A stretch of DNA of 32,050 nucleotides from Acidimicrobiia bacterium (GTDB lineage Bacteria; Actinomycetota; Acidimicrobiia; UBA5794; JAOTWH01), in NCBI GenBank assembly GCA_029863035.1, contig JAOTWH010000002.1:1-32050 (forward strand), written 5' to 3'. The position numbers were made by a program, and so were the translations under genes. Below are positions 25,518 through 32,050 of this stretch, one piece after another. The first letter of the stretch is position 1. Each line of letters starts with the position of its first letter. Under the pieces are notes generated by a model that saw nothing but the letters and a program-made list of their open reading frames with translations, was not told the origin of the DNA and did not search any database.

Positions 25518-26558
25518 ATGGTCGATAGGGACAATTCGCGCTCGCTTCGCGAGATCGCCACCTTTGAGCTGGTCAAAAGGGGATACGACCCGGCGCGGGT
25601 GGATGCATTCCTCGAGGAACTGGAGACCGCGTTTAGCCAGTTGGAGGACGAACTCGAGCAGCGATCTCTGCAGATCGCCGCCCTAGAGAGGGCTTTGAGC
25701 GAGAGTGCCGGAACCCTGGCCGACAAATCCCTGGCCCAAGCAGAGGAGAAGGCAGAAGAGATCCTTACCTCGGCCCTGCAGGAATCGGCCAAGATCCTCG
25801 ACCAAGCCGAAATCGAAGCCATCCGCATCTCCGGGGAGGCCTGGGCCAGCGCCCGCGAGCACCAACGCGCCTCATCGTCGAAGGACATCCACGAGAAGTC
25901 GGCCCGCGAAGCGGGCATATACAAGGCCAAGGCCGAGAAGGAAGCCACAGCACTGATCGCACAGGCCAGAGCCGAGGCCCAAGAGATCATCGATCAAGCG
26001 CATAGCGAGGCACAGCGGGCGAAAGCGGCGCTCGACGCCGAAGCCAAGAGATTGCAGGCTGAGGCAGCAGAAGAAGCAGCCCGGCTAAAGGCCGAGGCCG
26101 AGGAACGCGCCAAGGCGGAAGCCGAGGAGCTGAAGGCGGCCGCTGAGGCGGAAGCCGAGGCCCTCAAGGAAGCGGCCCGAGCTCGGGAGCAGGAAGACCG
26201 CGACGCCGCCGAGGCATCGCCCGGCGACACGAAATCGGCCGCCATCATCTCGATCGTTCCCAACGACGAAGTCGATGATGATGAGGACTTCGACGAGGAC
26301 GCAGACCTGCCATCCGCCAAGGATTTCGATTGGTCGGCGGCGAGAGCGGCGGTGCTAGCCGCCAAGGATGATCCGCTCGATGAGGTTGTGGAGCTGGATC
26401 ATGCGGCCGATGTGGACGAGAAACCCGCCGGCCGGTCCGAGATGACCCGCTACGAGAAGCAGACGCGCAAACTGCCGCGATCGGGCGAAGAAAGCGGGTC
26501 GCTGGACGACCTACGCAAGCTTCGTAAAGGTCGGGGCAGGCGCAAGAAGAGCTCCTAG
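25518..26558 (+). CDS. DivIVA-like coiled-coil protein
   Basis: 346 residues. The N-terminus has the DivIVA-domain pattern FELVKRGYDPARVDAFLEEL (about 15-35), which in the family helps place the protein at curved membranes. A coiled coil rich in Ala, Glu, Lys and Arg covers about 35-225 with few breaks. Residues about 245-265 are almost purely acidic (DDDEDFDEDADLP), and the C-terminus is strongly basic (RKGRGRRKKSS). The family directs septum and polar growth; this protein is probably an actinobacterial relative with an extra tail. ATG at 25518 has only a distant GGAG; an ATG at 25505 opens an 8-codon frame overlapping it. Confidence 0.82.
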   Translation: MVDRDNSRSLREIATFELVKRGYDPARVDAFLEELETAFSQLEDELEQRSLQIAALERALSESAGTLADKSLAQAEEKAEEILTSALQESAKILDQAEIEAIRISGEAWASAREHQRASSSKDIHEKSAREAGIYKAKAEKEATALIAQARAEAQEIIDQAHSEAQRAKAALDAEAKRLQAEAAEEAARLKAEAEERAKAEAEELKAAAEAEAEALKEAARAREQEDRDAAEASPGDTKSAAIISIVPNDEVDDDEDFDEDADLPSAKDFDWSAARAAVLAAKDDPLDEVVELDHAADVDEKPAGRSEMTRYEKQTRKLPRSGEESGSLDDLRKLRKGRGRRKKSS

Positions 26559-26566
26559 GCGCCCGC

Positions 26567-27070
26567 TCAGGCGTCGCTGACCGCCTTGCCGTGCTTGGGT
26601 TCGGTCACCGGCGCCTCGCTCGACCAGGGGAAGTTGATCCATTTGGACGTCCGGCGCCACACGTAATCCGATTTGATAACGGACCGAGGCTTCTCGTACA
26701 GAACCGCGGTGCGGGCACTGGCCACTTTGCCTGCGACGAACTCGTGCACCATTCGCAGCGTATGTCCGGTGTCGGCCACATCGTCCACCACCAGAATGTC
26801 GGTGTGCTCTAGGTCGACCAGGTTCAGATACGGAGGCAGAATGGTCGGCACCTCGAGCCGCTCGTCGATGTCGGTGTAGTACTCGACGTTCATGACGTAG
26901 GTGTTCTTCACCGACAACGCGTAACCCAAGGATCCGGTGGGGATGAGGCCACCGCGGGCGATACCGAGGATGATGTCGGGACGGAAGCCGTCATCGGCGA
27001 TCATCTGCGCCAGCTGGCGCACGCCGGTGCCGTAGTCGGACCAGGTCAGGATCTCTCGTTCGTCGCTCAC
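26567..27070 (-). CDS. phosphoribosyltransferase (hypoxanthine/xanthine type)
   Basis: 167 residues from GTG at 27070, preceded by GGAGAGGAG. The PRPP-binding loop is ILVVDDVADTGHTL and the early PRT element is ILGIARGGLIPTG. Purine PRTs of this size salvage hypoxanthine, guanine or xanthine; the sequence resembles the PRT family with a hood RTSKWINFPW (like bacterial xanthine PRT). Substrate not decided. Cytoplasmic. It is convergent with the DivIVA-like gene, 8 bases apart. Confidence 0.9.
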   Translation of the reverse strand: MSDEREILTWSDYGTGVRQLAQMIADDGFRPDIILGIARGGLIPTGSLGYALSVKNTYVMNVEYYTDIDERLEVPTILPPYLNLVDLEHTDILVVDDVADTGHTLRMVHEFVAGKVASARTAVLYEKPRSVIKSDYVWRRTSKWINFPWSSEAPVTEPKHGKAVSDA

Positions 27071-27135
27071 GCAGCTCCTCTCCGGGCTGACGGTAGCTAC
27101 TCAATACCCCTTCGGCGAAGCCGCGCTAGGCCACG

Positions 27136-27169
27136 CGAAGGAACCCCTACCGAACCAGGGGTGCCTTCG
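27136..27169. terminator. hairpin between beta-propeller and phosphoribosyltransferase genes
   Basis: CGAAGG (27136-27141) pairs with CCTTCG (27164-27169), then one mismatch, then ACCCCT with AGGGGT around an 8-base loop, for 12 paired bases in all. It lies downstream of the propeller gene and upstream of the phosphoribosyltransferase start. No T-run, so Rho-independent termination is uncertain. Confidence 0.45.
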
Positions 27170-27216
27170 ATTGGGGTTGACCGCTGCGTCCTGTTGCAAC
27201 GCCGATGATGCTCGAC

Positions 27217-28290
27217 CTAGGGCAAGGGCATGCCAGGCACGCCAACGTTGATCTCGATCAGCGAGGGGCCAATGCCAGTGGCCACCGGTGGAGGTCCGAT
27301 CGCGTAATTGGTAACGAACATGCTCTTGCGAGCTCCCGTTCCGGTGCCAAAAGCGAGGCTGGCCGGGAAGTCGAGGCCATCGGCGGATGTCGCAACATCC
27401 GTCTCGCTCCCGTCGTGGCCTATCCGCACGATCCGACTCTGGTTGATCACCGCCGCAAAGATGTTGCCGTGCACGTCCAGCGCGATCCCGTCGAGGGCCG
27501 GTGGCCCAAGTTCCGGATCGAACCCGGTGACCGTCGCCACTACCTCTGGGGTCCCCGCACTGCCATCCTTTTCGACCGGAATCCGAACGATCGTGGACTT
27601 CTCTGTGTTGGCAACGTAGATGGCCCCATGGCGGTATGCGATACCGTTGGCACCGATCGGGAATGGGATCGGGTTCGGTAGACACAGACCGGTCAGCAAT
27701 TCATCACGGAGCCATAGTTCGGTTTCTCCCCGTTTCGGAATCCGCCAGATGGCCCCATCTCCGAACTTCCCTCCACCACAGTCGTCATAGGTCTCCAAAG
27801 TGTCTGGATCGAAGGAGAAAGTCTCGCTCACGTACAGGTTGCCCCGCTTGTCGAAAGCAAGCGCGTTGGGCAACACGATGGCTTCTGTTCCCGGCAAACG
27901 CTCGGCGTGACCCCTTCGATCGACCTTGTATACACCGTTGTTCGGATCGTCCTCACGGGCCACGTAGACGTTGCCTTGTGCGTCCACGGCCAGACCTAGC
28001 GCGCCGGAGCTCTCGAAATCAACCAGTGTCGTCATCTCCCCGGACGGCGTGAACTTCCGGATCTCGCCTAGCGCATCCAGTGACACGTACACGTTGCCTC
28101 GCTTGTCTACAGCCACGCCTTCGGGGCACTCATCGCCCGGGGTGAGACCGCAGGGAGCAAACAGATTGGACTCGAACTCGTGGATGATCTCCACATGTCC
28201 AGCTGCGCCCACTGGCATCGCCGGCAGCACGACAGCAACCATCGCGGCTAGCGCCAGCAGGACGATGGCTTTGCGAGTGCTTGGACTCAT
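27217..28290 (-). CDS. secreted SMP-30/NHL-like beta-propeller protein
   Basis: 357 residues. Signal peptide 1-30 (LLALAAMVAVVLPAMPVGAA). The mature part has about six repeats of the form 'G-A-D--GN-YV----' (ECPEGVAVDKRGNVYVSLD, GLAVDAQGNVYVAREDD, NALAFDKRGNLYVSETF, DGIALDVHGNIFAAVINQ), the strand pattern of SMP-30/gluconolactonase and NHL propellers. Cysteines C47, C55 and a second pair near the middle could form disulfides. Function unknown; exported. ATG at 28290 follows GAGGAGGAGAAG. Confidence 0.88.
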   Translation of the reverse strand: MSPSTRKAIVLLALAAMVAVVLPAMPVGAAGHVEIIHEFESNLFAPCGLTPGDECPEGVAVDKRGNVYVSLDALGEIRKFTPSGEMTTLVDFESSGALGLAVDAQGNVYVAREDDPNNGVYKVDRRGHAERLPGTEAIVLPNALAFDKRGNLYVSETFSFDPDTLETYDDCGGGKFGDGAIWRIPKRGETELWLRDELLTGLCLPNPIPFPIGANGIAYRHGAIYVANTEKSTIVRIPVEKDGSAGTPEVVATVTGFDPELGPPALDGIALDVHGNIFAAVINQSRIVRIGHDGSETDVATSADGLDFPASLAFGTGTGARKSMFVTNYAIGPPPVATGIGPSLIEINVGVPGMPLP

Positions 28291-28641
28291 CTTCTCCTCC
28301 TCTCGAACGCGCCGCTCGATGCGACGCCGAACTCCCTCTCTCCTTCACCGACTCGACCCGCGGCATTCTCCCCTGGTGCCCCATGGCGTTTGTCTCACCC
28401 CTCTTGAGAAATGGGAAAGCCACGTCAGCTACACATTCCTAACTCTTCCAACCTCTAAGTCATAGAGCCGAACGACCACTGGCGGTATGCGGTCTCTCGA
28501 CCACGATGAGTGTTGCTGGAAAACGCGAAAGACCGTCGCCGGAGTCAGGATCCCTGCTGATAGGTGGAGGTTGCGACGGATCGCCTGCAGCCGTCAGCTG
28601 CCCACTCGTTGGTGCCGGTATCGTGGACACCCGAGGAGGGA
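28291..28641. other. divergent intergenic region, 351 bases
   Basis: Between the propeller gene (minus) and otsA (plus). I see the Shine-Dalgarno stretches of both genes at its ends and no convincing gene inside. Open frames run through it because of high GC and merge into otsA in shifted frames. Promoters are expected but I cannot name boxes with confidence. TATCGT near 28618 is a possible -10 for otsA. Confidence 0.5.
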
Positions 28642-30006
28642 GTGGAGCTGCCGAAACGGATCATCGTCGCCGCCAACCGGCTCCCGGTCGCAGGGGTGGA
28701 TGATGGGTGGCAGATCAGCCCTGGCGGATTGGTCAGCGCGCTGGTACCGATCCTGCAGGAGCAGCACGGGGCATGGGTTGGCTGGACCGGAATCCCCGAT
28801 TACGCACCGGATGCTTTCGTCCACGAAGGCATCGAGAACCGACCAGTCCCGCTATCGGCAACAGAACTGGATGGCTACTACTACGGCTTCTGCAGCGGCA
28901 CGTTGTGGCCGCTGTACCACGACGCGCTGCGGGTTCCCGAGTTTCACCGTCATTGGTGGCGGACCTATCGCGACGTGAACCGCCGCTTCGCCGAGGAGAC
29001 TGCTGCCGCCCTCCAACCGGGTGATGTTGCCTGGATCCAGGACTACCAACTACAGCTGGTGCCTGCGATGTTGCGCGAGATGAGAGACGACGTCACCATC
29101 GGCTTCTATCTGCACATCCCCTTCCCTCCCGTTGAACTGTTCGCTCGATTGCCGTGGCGGCGTGAGATCCTCGATGGGTTGCTGGGCGCCGACGTCATCG
29201 CTTTCCAAACACCACTGGGACGTCACAATTTCGCGCGTTGCGCCAAGCGGTTCGCCGGGGCCGAGGGGGCCACCCGGCAGTTGCGAGTTGGGAAGCGCAC
29301 CGTTCGCTTGAAGACCGCCCCCATCTCCATCGACACCTCAAGGTTCATCGAGGCAGCGAAGTCGCCCGTCGTGCAAGACGTGGCGGCCCGTCTGCGTGAG
29401 GAACTCGGAACGGAGCGCACGGTGGTTCTGGGGGTCGATCGGCTCGACTACACAAAGGGGATCGATGTCCGGCTGCGCGCCTTCGAGACGCTCCTCCAAG
29501 CACACTCCGCCGACGAGTTCGTCTTCGTTCAGATCGCCGTGCCGTCGCGGGAGGAAGTCGGCGACTACGCCTCCATGCGTGCCCAGATCGAGCAGATGGT
29601 GGGACGCATCAACGGTGACCATGGCCGGCCTGGACATGTGCCGGTGCACTACCTCTATCGGAGTCTGCCCTTTGAGGACCTGGTGGCGTATTACACGGTG
29701 GCTGACGTGATGACGGTCACGCCGCTGCGTGACGGATTGAATCTCGTTGCCAAGGAATACGCAGCGAGCCGGGTAAATGGGAACGGGGTCCTGGTGCTTT
29801 CTGAATTCACCGGAGCCGCCCAGGAGCTCGTGTCAGCTGTGCTCGTCAATCCATTCGATCTCGACGGCGTGGCTGCTGCACTCGAGCAAGCGGTAGCAAT
29901 GCCAGAGCAAGAGCAGCGGCAACGCATGGAGCGCATGCGTCGCCAGGTGATGAATCACGACGTCTTCGATTGGGCACAGAAGTGCCTGACCGATCTCGGC
30001 GCCTAA
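28642..30006 (+). CDS. otsA: trehalose-6-phosphate synthase (OtsA)
   Basis: 454 residues; GT20 glycosyltransferase joining UDP-glucose (or another NDP-glucose) to glucose-6-phosphate. Landmarks: RIIVAANRLPVAG with the N-terminal loop, SPGGLVSAL, WVGWTG, WIQDYQLQLVPAML, IGFYLHIPFPPVE, VLGVDRLDYTKGIDVRL, HYLYRSLPFEDLVAYY and PLRDGLNLVAKEY. The start is doubtful: GTG at 28642 follows GAGGAGGG very closely, and the frame stays open to 28564. otsB begins inside the stop codon (TAATG), so both are one operon for trehalose, a stress and osmolyte sugar. Confidence 0.93.
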   Translation: MELPKRIIVAANRLPVAGVDDGWQISPGGLVSALVPILQEQHGAWVGWTGIPDYAPDAFVHEGIENRPVPLSATELDGYYYGFCSGTLWPLYHDALRVPEFHRHWWRTYRDVNRRFAEETAAALQPGDVAWIQDYQLQLVPAMLREMRDDVTIGFYLHIPFPPVELFARLPWRREILDGLLGADVIAFQTPLGRHNFARCAKRFAGAEGATRQLRVGKRTVRLKTAPISIDTSRFIEAAKSPVVQDVAARLREELGTERTVVLGVDRLDYTKGIDVRLRAFETLLQAHSADEFVFVQIAVPSREEVGDYASMRAQIEQMVGRINGDHGRPGHVPVHYLYRSLPFEDLVAYYTVADVMTVTPLRDGLNLVAKEYAASRVNGNGVLVLSEFTGAAQELVSAVLVNPFDLDGVAAALEQAVAMPEQEQRQRMERMRRQVMNHDVFDWAQKCLTDLGA

Positions 30007-30734
30007 TGGAAGAAGCCATCCGAGCGGCAGCTGCGGCGTCAGTGCTGCTGGTGGGGAGCGACTACGACGGCACCCTCGCCCCCATCGTGGACGATCCCGA
30101 GCTTGCTCACCCCGACCCGATGGCTATCGCAGCTCTACGCCACTTGGTCGACCTTCCCGACACGCACGTCGCCATCATCTCCGGCCGGGCTCGGGGCGTC
30201 CTGGCCCGCTTGATGGGCCCCATCCCGGGAGCAGTGCTGGTGGGCGGGCACGGCGCCGAGTGGGAGGACCAAGAGATCTCGCCCGCCGCGACGGCACTGG
30301 CGGCTCGGCTGGGAGAAGTTGCGGCGCGCTATCCGGGGGCACTCATGGAGTCGAAGCCCACCGGAGCGGCCTTTCACTACCGCAACGTCGACCCAGCGCT
30401 GGCGGACGGCGCAGCCGAGGCGGCCCTGGCGGCCGGCACCGAACTGGCCACCAGAGTCGTGCACGGCAAACTCATCGTGGATTTCACAACGTCTCGCAGC
30501 GACAAAGGGTCGGCGCTGCAACGGCTGCGCCAAGAGATAGCTCCCGACGTGATCGTGTTCATCGGCGACGACGTCACCGACGAAGACGCCTGGGCCGCGC
30601 TGGAACCGTCCGATGTGGGTATCGCCATCGGTAGACCAGACACCAACGCACGCCTGCATCTGGGGAGCCAGACCGAAGTGGCATCGCTGCTGGCGGACCT
30701 GGTTTCGCACCGGATCATCGCGCAACAGGGATAG
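30006..30734 (+). CDS. otsB: trehalose-6-phosphate phosphatase (OtsB)
   Basis: 242 residues, HAD superfamily. Motif I is GSDYDGTLAPI (DxD nucleophile and acid), motif II is AIISGRA, motif III lysine is probably in SRSDKGSALQRL, and motif IV is FIGDDVTDEDAW. GGHGAEWED and ESKPTGAAFHYR belong to the OtsB cap. It removes phosphate from trehalose-6-phosphate to give trehalose. ATG at 30006 overlaps the otsA stop by one base. Confidence 0.93.
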   Translation: MEEAIRAAAAASVLLVGSDYDGTLAPIVDDPELAHPDPMAIAALRHLVDLPDTHVAIISGRARGVLARLMGPIPGAVLVGGHGAEWEDQEISPAATALAARLGEVAARYPGALMESKPTGAAFHYRNVDPALADGAAEAALAAGTELATRVVHGKLIVDFTTSRSDKGSALQRLRQEIAPDVIVFIGDDVTDEDAWAALEPSDVGIAIGRPDTNARLHLGSQTEVASLLADLVSHRIIAQQG

Positions 30735-30773
30735 AGAGGGTCCGACCCAAACAGACACCCACCATTACCCCCT

Positions 30774-30810
30774 ACACTGTTCAGTACACAGTGTGCGCCT
30801 GACGCGCACA
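30774..30810. terminator. two overlapping hairpins after otsB
   Basis: ACACTGT (30774-30780) pairs with ACAGTGT (30788-30794). TGTGCGC (30792-30798) pairs with GCGCACA (30804-30810). They share three bases, so only one can be fully formed. A T-rich TTTCTTTT follows about 14 bases later. A terminator for otsAB or part of the leader of the next gene; not decided. Confidence 0.4.
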
Positions 30811-30931
30811 ACGCCCGCTCCGCTTTCTTTTCCGTCTGGCGGAACGACCGCAGGTCTTGCGAGTTCTTGTTTGCTGACATCGACGTTGGCTCCCCGATCG
30901 CACATCCAGTGGGGCGCAGTCCCCGACGGTT

Positions 30932-30941
30932 CGAAGCTTCG
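30932..30941. promoter_or_regulatory. palindrome just before the RRM gene Shine-Dalgarno
   Basis: CGAAGCTTCG is a perfect 10-base palindrome that touches the AAGGAG ribosome-binding site (30943-30948) of the RRM gene. It could affect ribosome access through pairing between transcripts or binding of a protein, including the RRM protein itself (inference). Confidence 0.35.
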
Positions 30942-30954
30942 GAAGGAGCACACC

Positions 30955-31206
30955 ATGTCCAACAATCTCTATGTGGGGAACTTGACGTTCAACACCACTT
31001 CGAATGATCTCGAAACGCTCTTCGCACAGCACGGCGAAGTCAGGAAGGCTCAGGTCATCACCGACCGCGACACCGGCCGATCGCGTGGCTTCGGTTTCGT
31101 CGAGATGGGTACATCAGACGAAGCCAACGCCGCCATCGGCTCGCTCAACGGCCACAACGTCGATGGACGCGACCTCACCGTGAACGTCGCCAAGGAGCGC
31201 TCATAG
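30955..31206 (+). CDS. single-RRM RNA-binding protein
   Basis: 83 residues, one RNA-recognition motif filling the chain. RNP2 is LYVGNL (residues 5-10) and RNP1 is RGFGFVEM (about 43-50); the aromatic residues that stack on RNA (Tyr, Phe, Phe) are all present. It ends NVAKERS without the Gly-rich tail common in cyanobacterial Rbp proteins. AAGGAG lies 6 bases before ATG. The 220-base upstream region contains several palindromes, so leader-level control is plausible. Its last bases include AAGGAG, which also serves as a perfectly spaced Shine-Dalgarno for the small ORF beginning at its stop codon. Confidence 0.92.
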   Translation: MSNNLYVGNLTFNTTSNDLETLFAQHGEVRKAQVITDRDTGRSRGFGFVEMGTSDEANAAIGSLNGHNVDGRDLTVNVAKERS

Positions 31207-31367
31207 TCAAGCCCGATCCGACCCGGCCCATAGACGGAGGCAGGCGGCGGTGCGAGGGGTGTGGGCATCCCGCCCGTGAGCATGAATACGAGGCCGGGTG
31301 CTCGGTGCCCAAGTGCGCGTGTGATGTGTACGAGAAAGCTGTCGCAGCGCAGCTAGCAGCCAAGTAG
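31203..31367 (+). CDS. Cys/His-rich microprotein, probable zinc binder, with apparent AUA start
   Basis: 54 codons, opening with ATA at 31203, which overlaps the RRM stop as ATAG. Residue pattern: RRRCEGCGHPAREHE then AGCSVPKCACDVYEK, i.e. C-x2-C-G-H-x4-H ... C-x4-C-x-C, a plausible zinc-binding site; similar small ribbons occur in actinobacteria (recalled pattern, not a search). The frame contains no ATG, GTG or TTG before the first cysteine and stays open far into the RRM gene. AAGGAG (31192-31197) sits 5 bases before the ATA. Alternatives are a frameshift joining it to the RRM protein or an unrecognised start. Confidence 0.6.
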   Translation: MVKPDPTRPIDGGRRRCEGCGHPAREHEYEAGCSVPKCACDVYEKAVAAQLAAK

Positions 31368-31375
31368 GCGCAGCC

Positions 31376-31418
31376 TTCCCTCCCCCGCCTTCGGCGGGTA
31401 CTCCCCTCTGCGGGGGGA
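31376..31418. repeat. REP-like palindromic element, inverted orientation
   Basis: Outer TTCCC/GGGAA encloses CCCGCC/GGCGGG (loop TTC) and CCCC/GGGG (loop TCTGC), again a three-way junction. Read on the minus strand it carries the same GGGGAGTACC word as the element at 10875. Confidence 0.5.
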
Positions 31419-31443
31419 AAGACGATGTGTGGAGATCTTGTTT

Positions 31444-31490
31444 CCTCCCCCGGAGGGGGAGGTGCCGAGCGAAGCGAGGCGGAGGGGGCA
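31444..31490. repeat. REP-like palindromic element
   Basis: CTCCCC CGGA GGGGAG forms a hairpin, followed by GTGCCGAGCGAAGCGAGGCG and GGAGGGGG. This parallels the 10875 element (GGGGGA, GT, CGAGCGxAGCGAGG, GGxGGGGG). It forms an inverted pair with 31376-31418. Confidence 0.5.
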
Positions 31491-31536
31491 GCTTTCGAAA
31501 ACGGACGCACCGCCCTCGAAGGAGTACGGTGTCCCT

Positions 31537-31788
31537 ATGGCCGAGCAACACGATCTCGAAGAGCTGAAACGACAACTCCGTCACGTTGCGGATCAGGGCA
31601 ATGGCGGGGCCGACGACGTGCTCAAGCAGGTCGATGAGTACTTGGCAACCGATGAGGTGTCACAGGATCACCACGACGGACTCGTGCAACAGCTGCGCGA
31701 CGCCGTCGATCACTTTGAGGTCGAGCATCCCCGTCTGACCGCAGCACTGCAGAAGGTCGTGGACTCGCTAACCGCCGCTGGAATCTGA
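31537..31788 (+). CDS. DUF4404-like small protein
   Basis: 83 residues, all helical and charged (LEELKRQLRHVADQG, VDEYLATDEV, LVQQLRDAVDHFEVEHPRLT), ending AALQKVVDSLTAAGI. The 'FE-xHP-LTA-L--I-D-L--MGI'-like end is how I recall DUF4404 proteins; no molecular function is known for them. No signal, no membrane segment. ATG at 31537 has AAGGAG 12 bases upstream, a rather long spacing. It follows directly after the palindromic pair. Confidence 0.75.
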   Translation: MAEQHDLEELKRQLRHVADQGNGGADDVLKQVDEYLATDEVSQDHHDGLVQQLRDAVDHFEVEHPRLTAALQKVVDSLTAAGI

Positions 31789-31837
31789 CCGCGGCGCGCC
31801 CCGGGAACTCTTCGGCGCCGCCCTGCGTCCAACCAAC

Positions 31838-32050
31838 ATGCGTTCTCGCCTCCCTACGTCGATCGCCCTCCTTGTCATCCTTGGAGGCGCGGCGTGCGCG
31901 GGCGAACGCTCCAGCGAAGCCACGGTGGTCGGCGATGTCTACCCGGTGTCGGGCTACGTCCATGCCGGTCCCACCTGCCCCGTCATGCAGGATCCTCCCC
32001 AAACAGGGTGCGAGGATCGAGCCGTCGACGGCGCAGAGTTATTGGTGCTG
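31838..32050 (+). CDS. lipoprotein of unknown function, 3' end cut off
   Basis: 71 residues visible before the window ends. The signal peptide carries lipobox LGGAAC (C20). The mature part so far is SGYVHAGPTCPVMQDPPQTG with two cysteines that could pair, then CEDRAVDGAELLVL. Such 'GPTCPV...C.D.PV.GA.L.V' starts are common in short actinobacterial lipoproteins with an immunoglobulin-like fold; no function can be given. ATG at 31838 lacks a clear Shine-Dalgarno. Confidence 0.75.
   Translation, partial: MRSRLPTSIALLVILGGAACAGERSSEATVVGDVYPVSGYVHAGPTCPVMQDPPQTGCEDRAVDGAELLVL

Noticed and set aside
25501..25528. Eight-codon ORF (ATG at 25505) before the DivIVA-like gene as a leader peptide
   Set aside because: Too short and without a properly spaced Shine-Dalgarno; likely chance.
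31183..31210. Programmed -1 frameshift joining the RRM protein to the zinc-like ORF
   Set aside because: No slippery heptamer is seen before the TAG, and a perfectly placed Shine-Dalgarno before ATA is the simpler explanation. Kept only as an alternative.

Overview
The window looks like a chromosomal stretch of a high-GC actinobacterium, possibly one of the uncultured Acidimicrobiia-like lineages. Pointers are the gene content (an LLM-class F420-type oxidoreductase, a SUF system with SufU, a DivIVA-like coiled-coil protein, acyl-CoA metabolism genes), frequent GTG/TTG starts, and tight 4-base ATGA/GTGA gene overlaps. The lineage is an inference from style and content; no rRNA or tRNA gene is visible. 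There is no phage, transposase, integrase or CRISPR array. Most of the DNA is ordinary core metabolism.

Layout. 1-2.3 kb (minus): a coenzyme-B12-dependent acyl-CoA mutase large subunit cut by the left edge, preceded by a two-zinc-ribbon protein and a membrane-anchored unknown. 2.6-4.8 kb (plus): a DsbB/BdbC-type membrane oxidoreductase overlapping a membrane-anchored thioredoxin-fold protein, then a lipoprotein paralogue made by a 432-bp duplication. 4.85-6.2 kb: a secreted M23 peptidase-like protein with calcium-loop (FG-GAP/VCBS-like) repeats. 6.2-8.3 kb: an acyl-CoA dehydrogenase and a divergent LLM oxidoreductase. 8.4-10.8 kb: sufC-sufS-sufU. 10.8-12.4 kb: GC-rich palindromes, a nucleotidyltransferase/HTH gene pair resembling a toxin-antitoxin module, and a low-molecular-weight phosphatase. 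12.4-13.8 kb: tyrosine phenol-lyase. 13.8-20.7 kb (minus): a probable long operon sufD - Rieske ferredoxin - second sufC - thioredoxin-like - alpha/beta hydrolase - fumC - PQQ sugar dehydrogenase-like protein, the last carrying the same repeats as the 4.85 kb peptidase. 20.7-25.4 kb: a second M23 protein behind a highly structured leader, a family-5 uracil-DNA glycosylase, a DUF4015-type lipoprotein, a group-2 sigma factor and a methyltransferase. 25.5-28.3 kb: DivIVA-like protein, phosphoribosyltransferase, secreted beta-propeller. 28.6-30.7 kb: otsA-otsB (trehalose synthesis). 30.95-32.05 kb: an RRM RNA-binding protein, a tiny Cys/His-rich ORF with a non-canonical start, palindromic repeats, a DUF4404-like protein and the start of a lipoprotein.

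How the genes fit together. Fe-S cluster assembly is split over two loci on opposite strands with two different SufC ATPases and no SufB in the window. Several genes serve extracytoplasmic thiol chemistry and the cell envelope (DsbB, three thioredoxin-fold proteins, two M23 proteins). otsAB makes trehalose. The most unusual points are the AUA-started zinc-binding microprotein after the RRM gene, the structured leader with a terminator-like hairpin before the second M23 gene, and the HTH/nucleotidyltransferase pair with its repeated operator.
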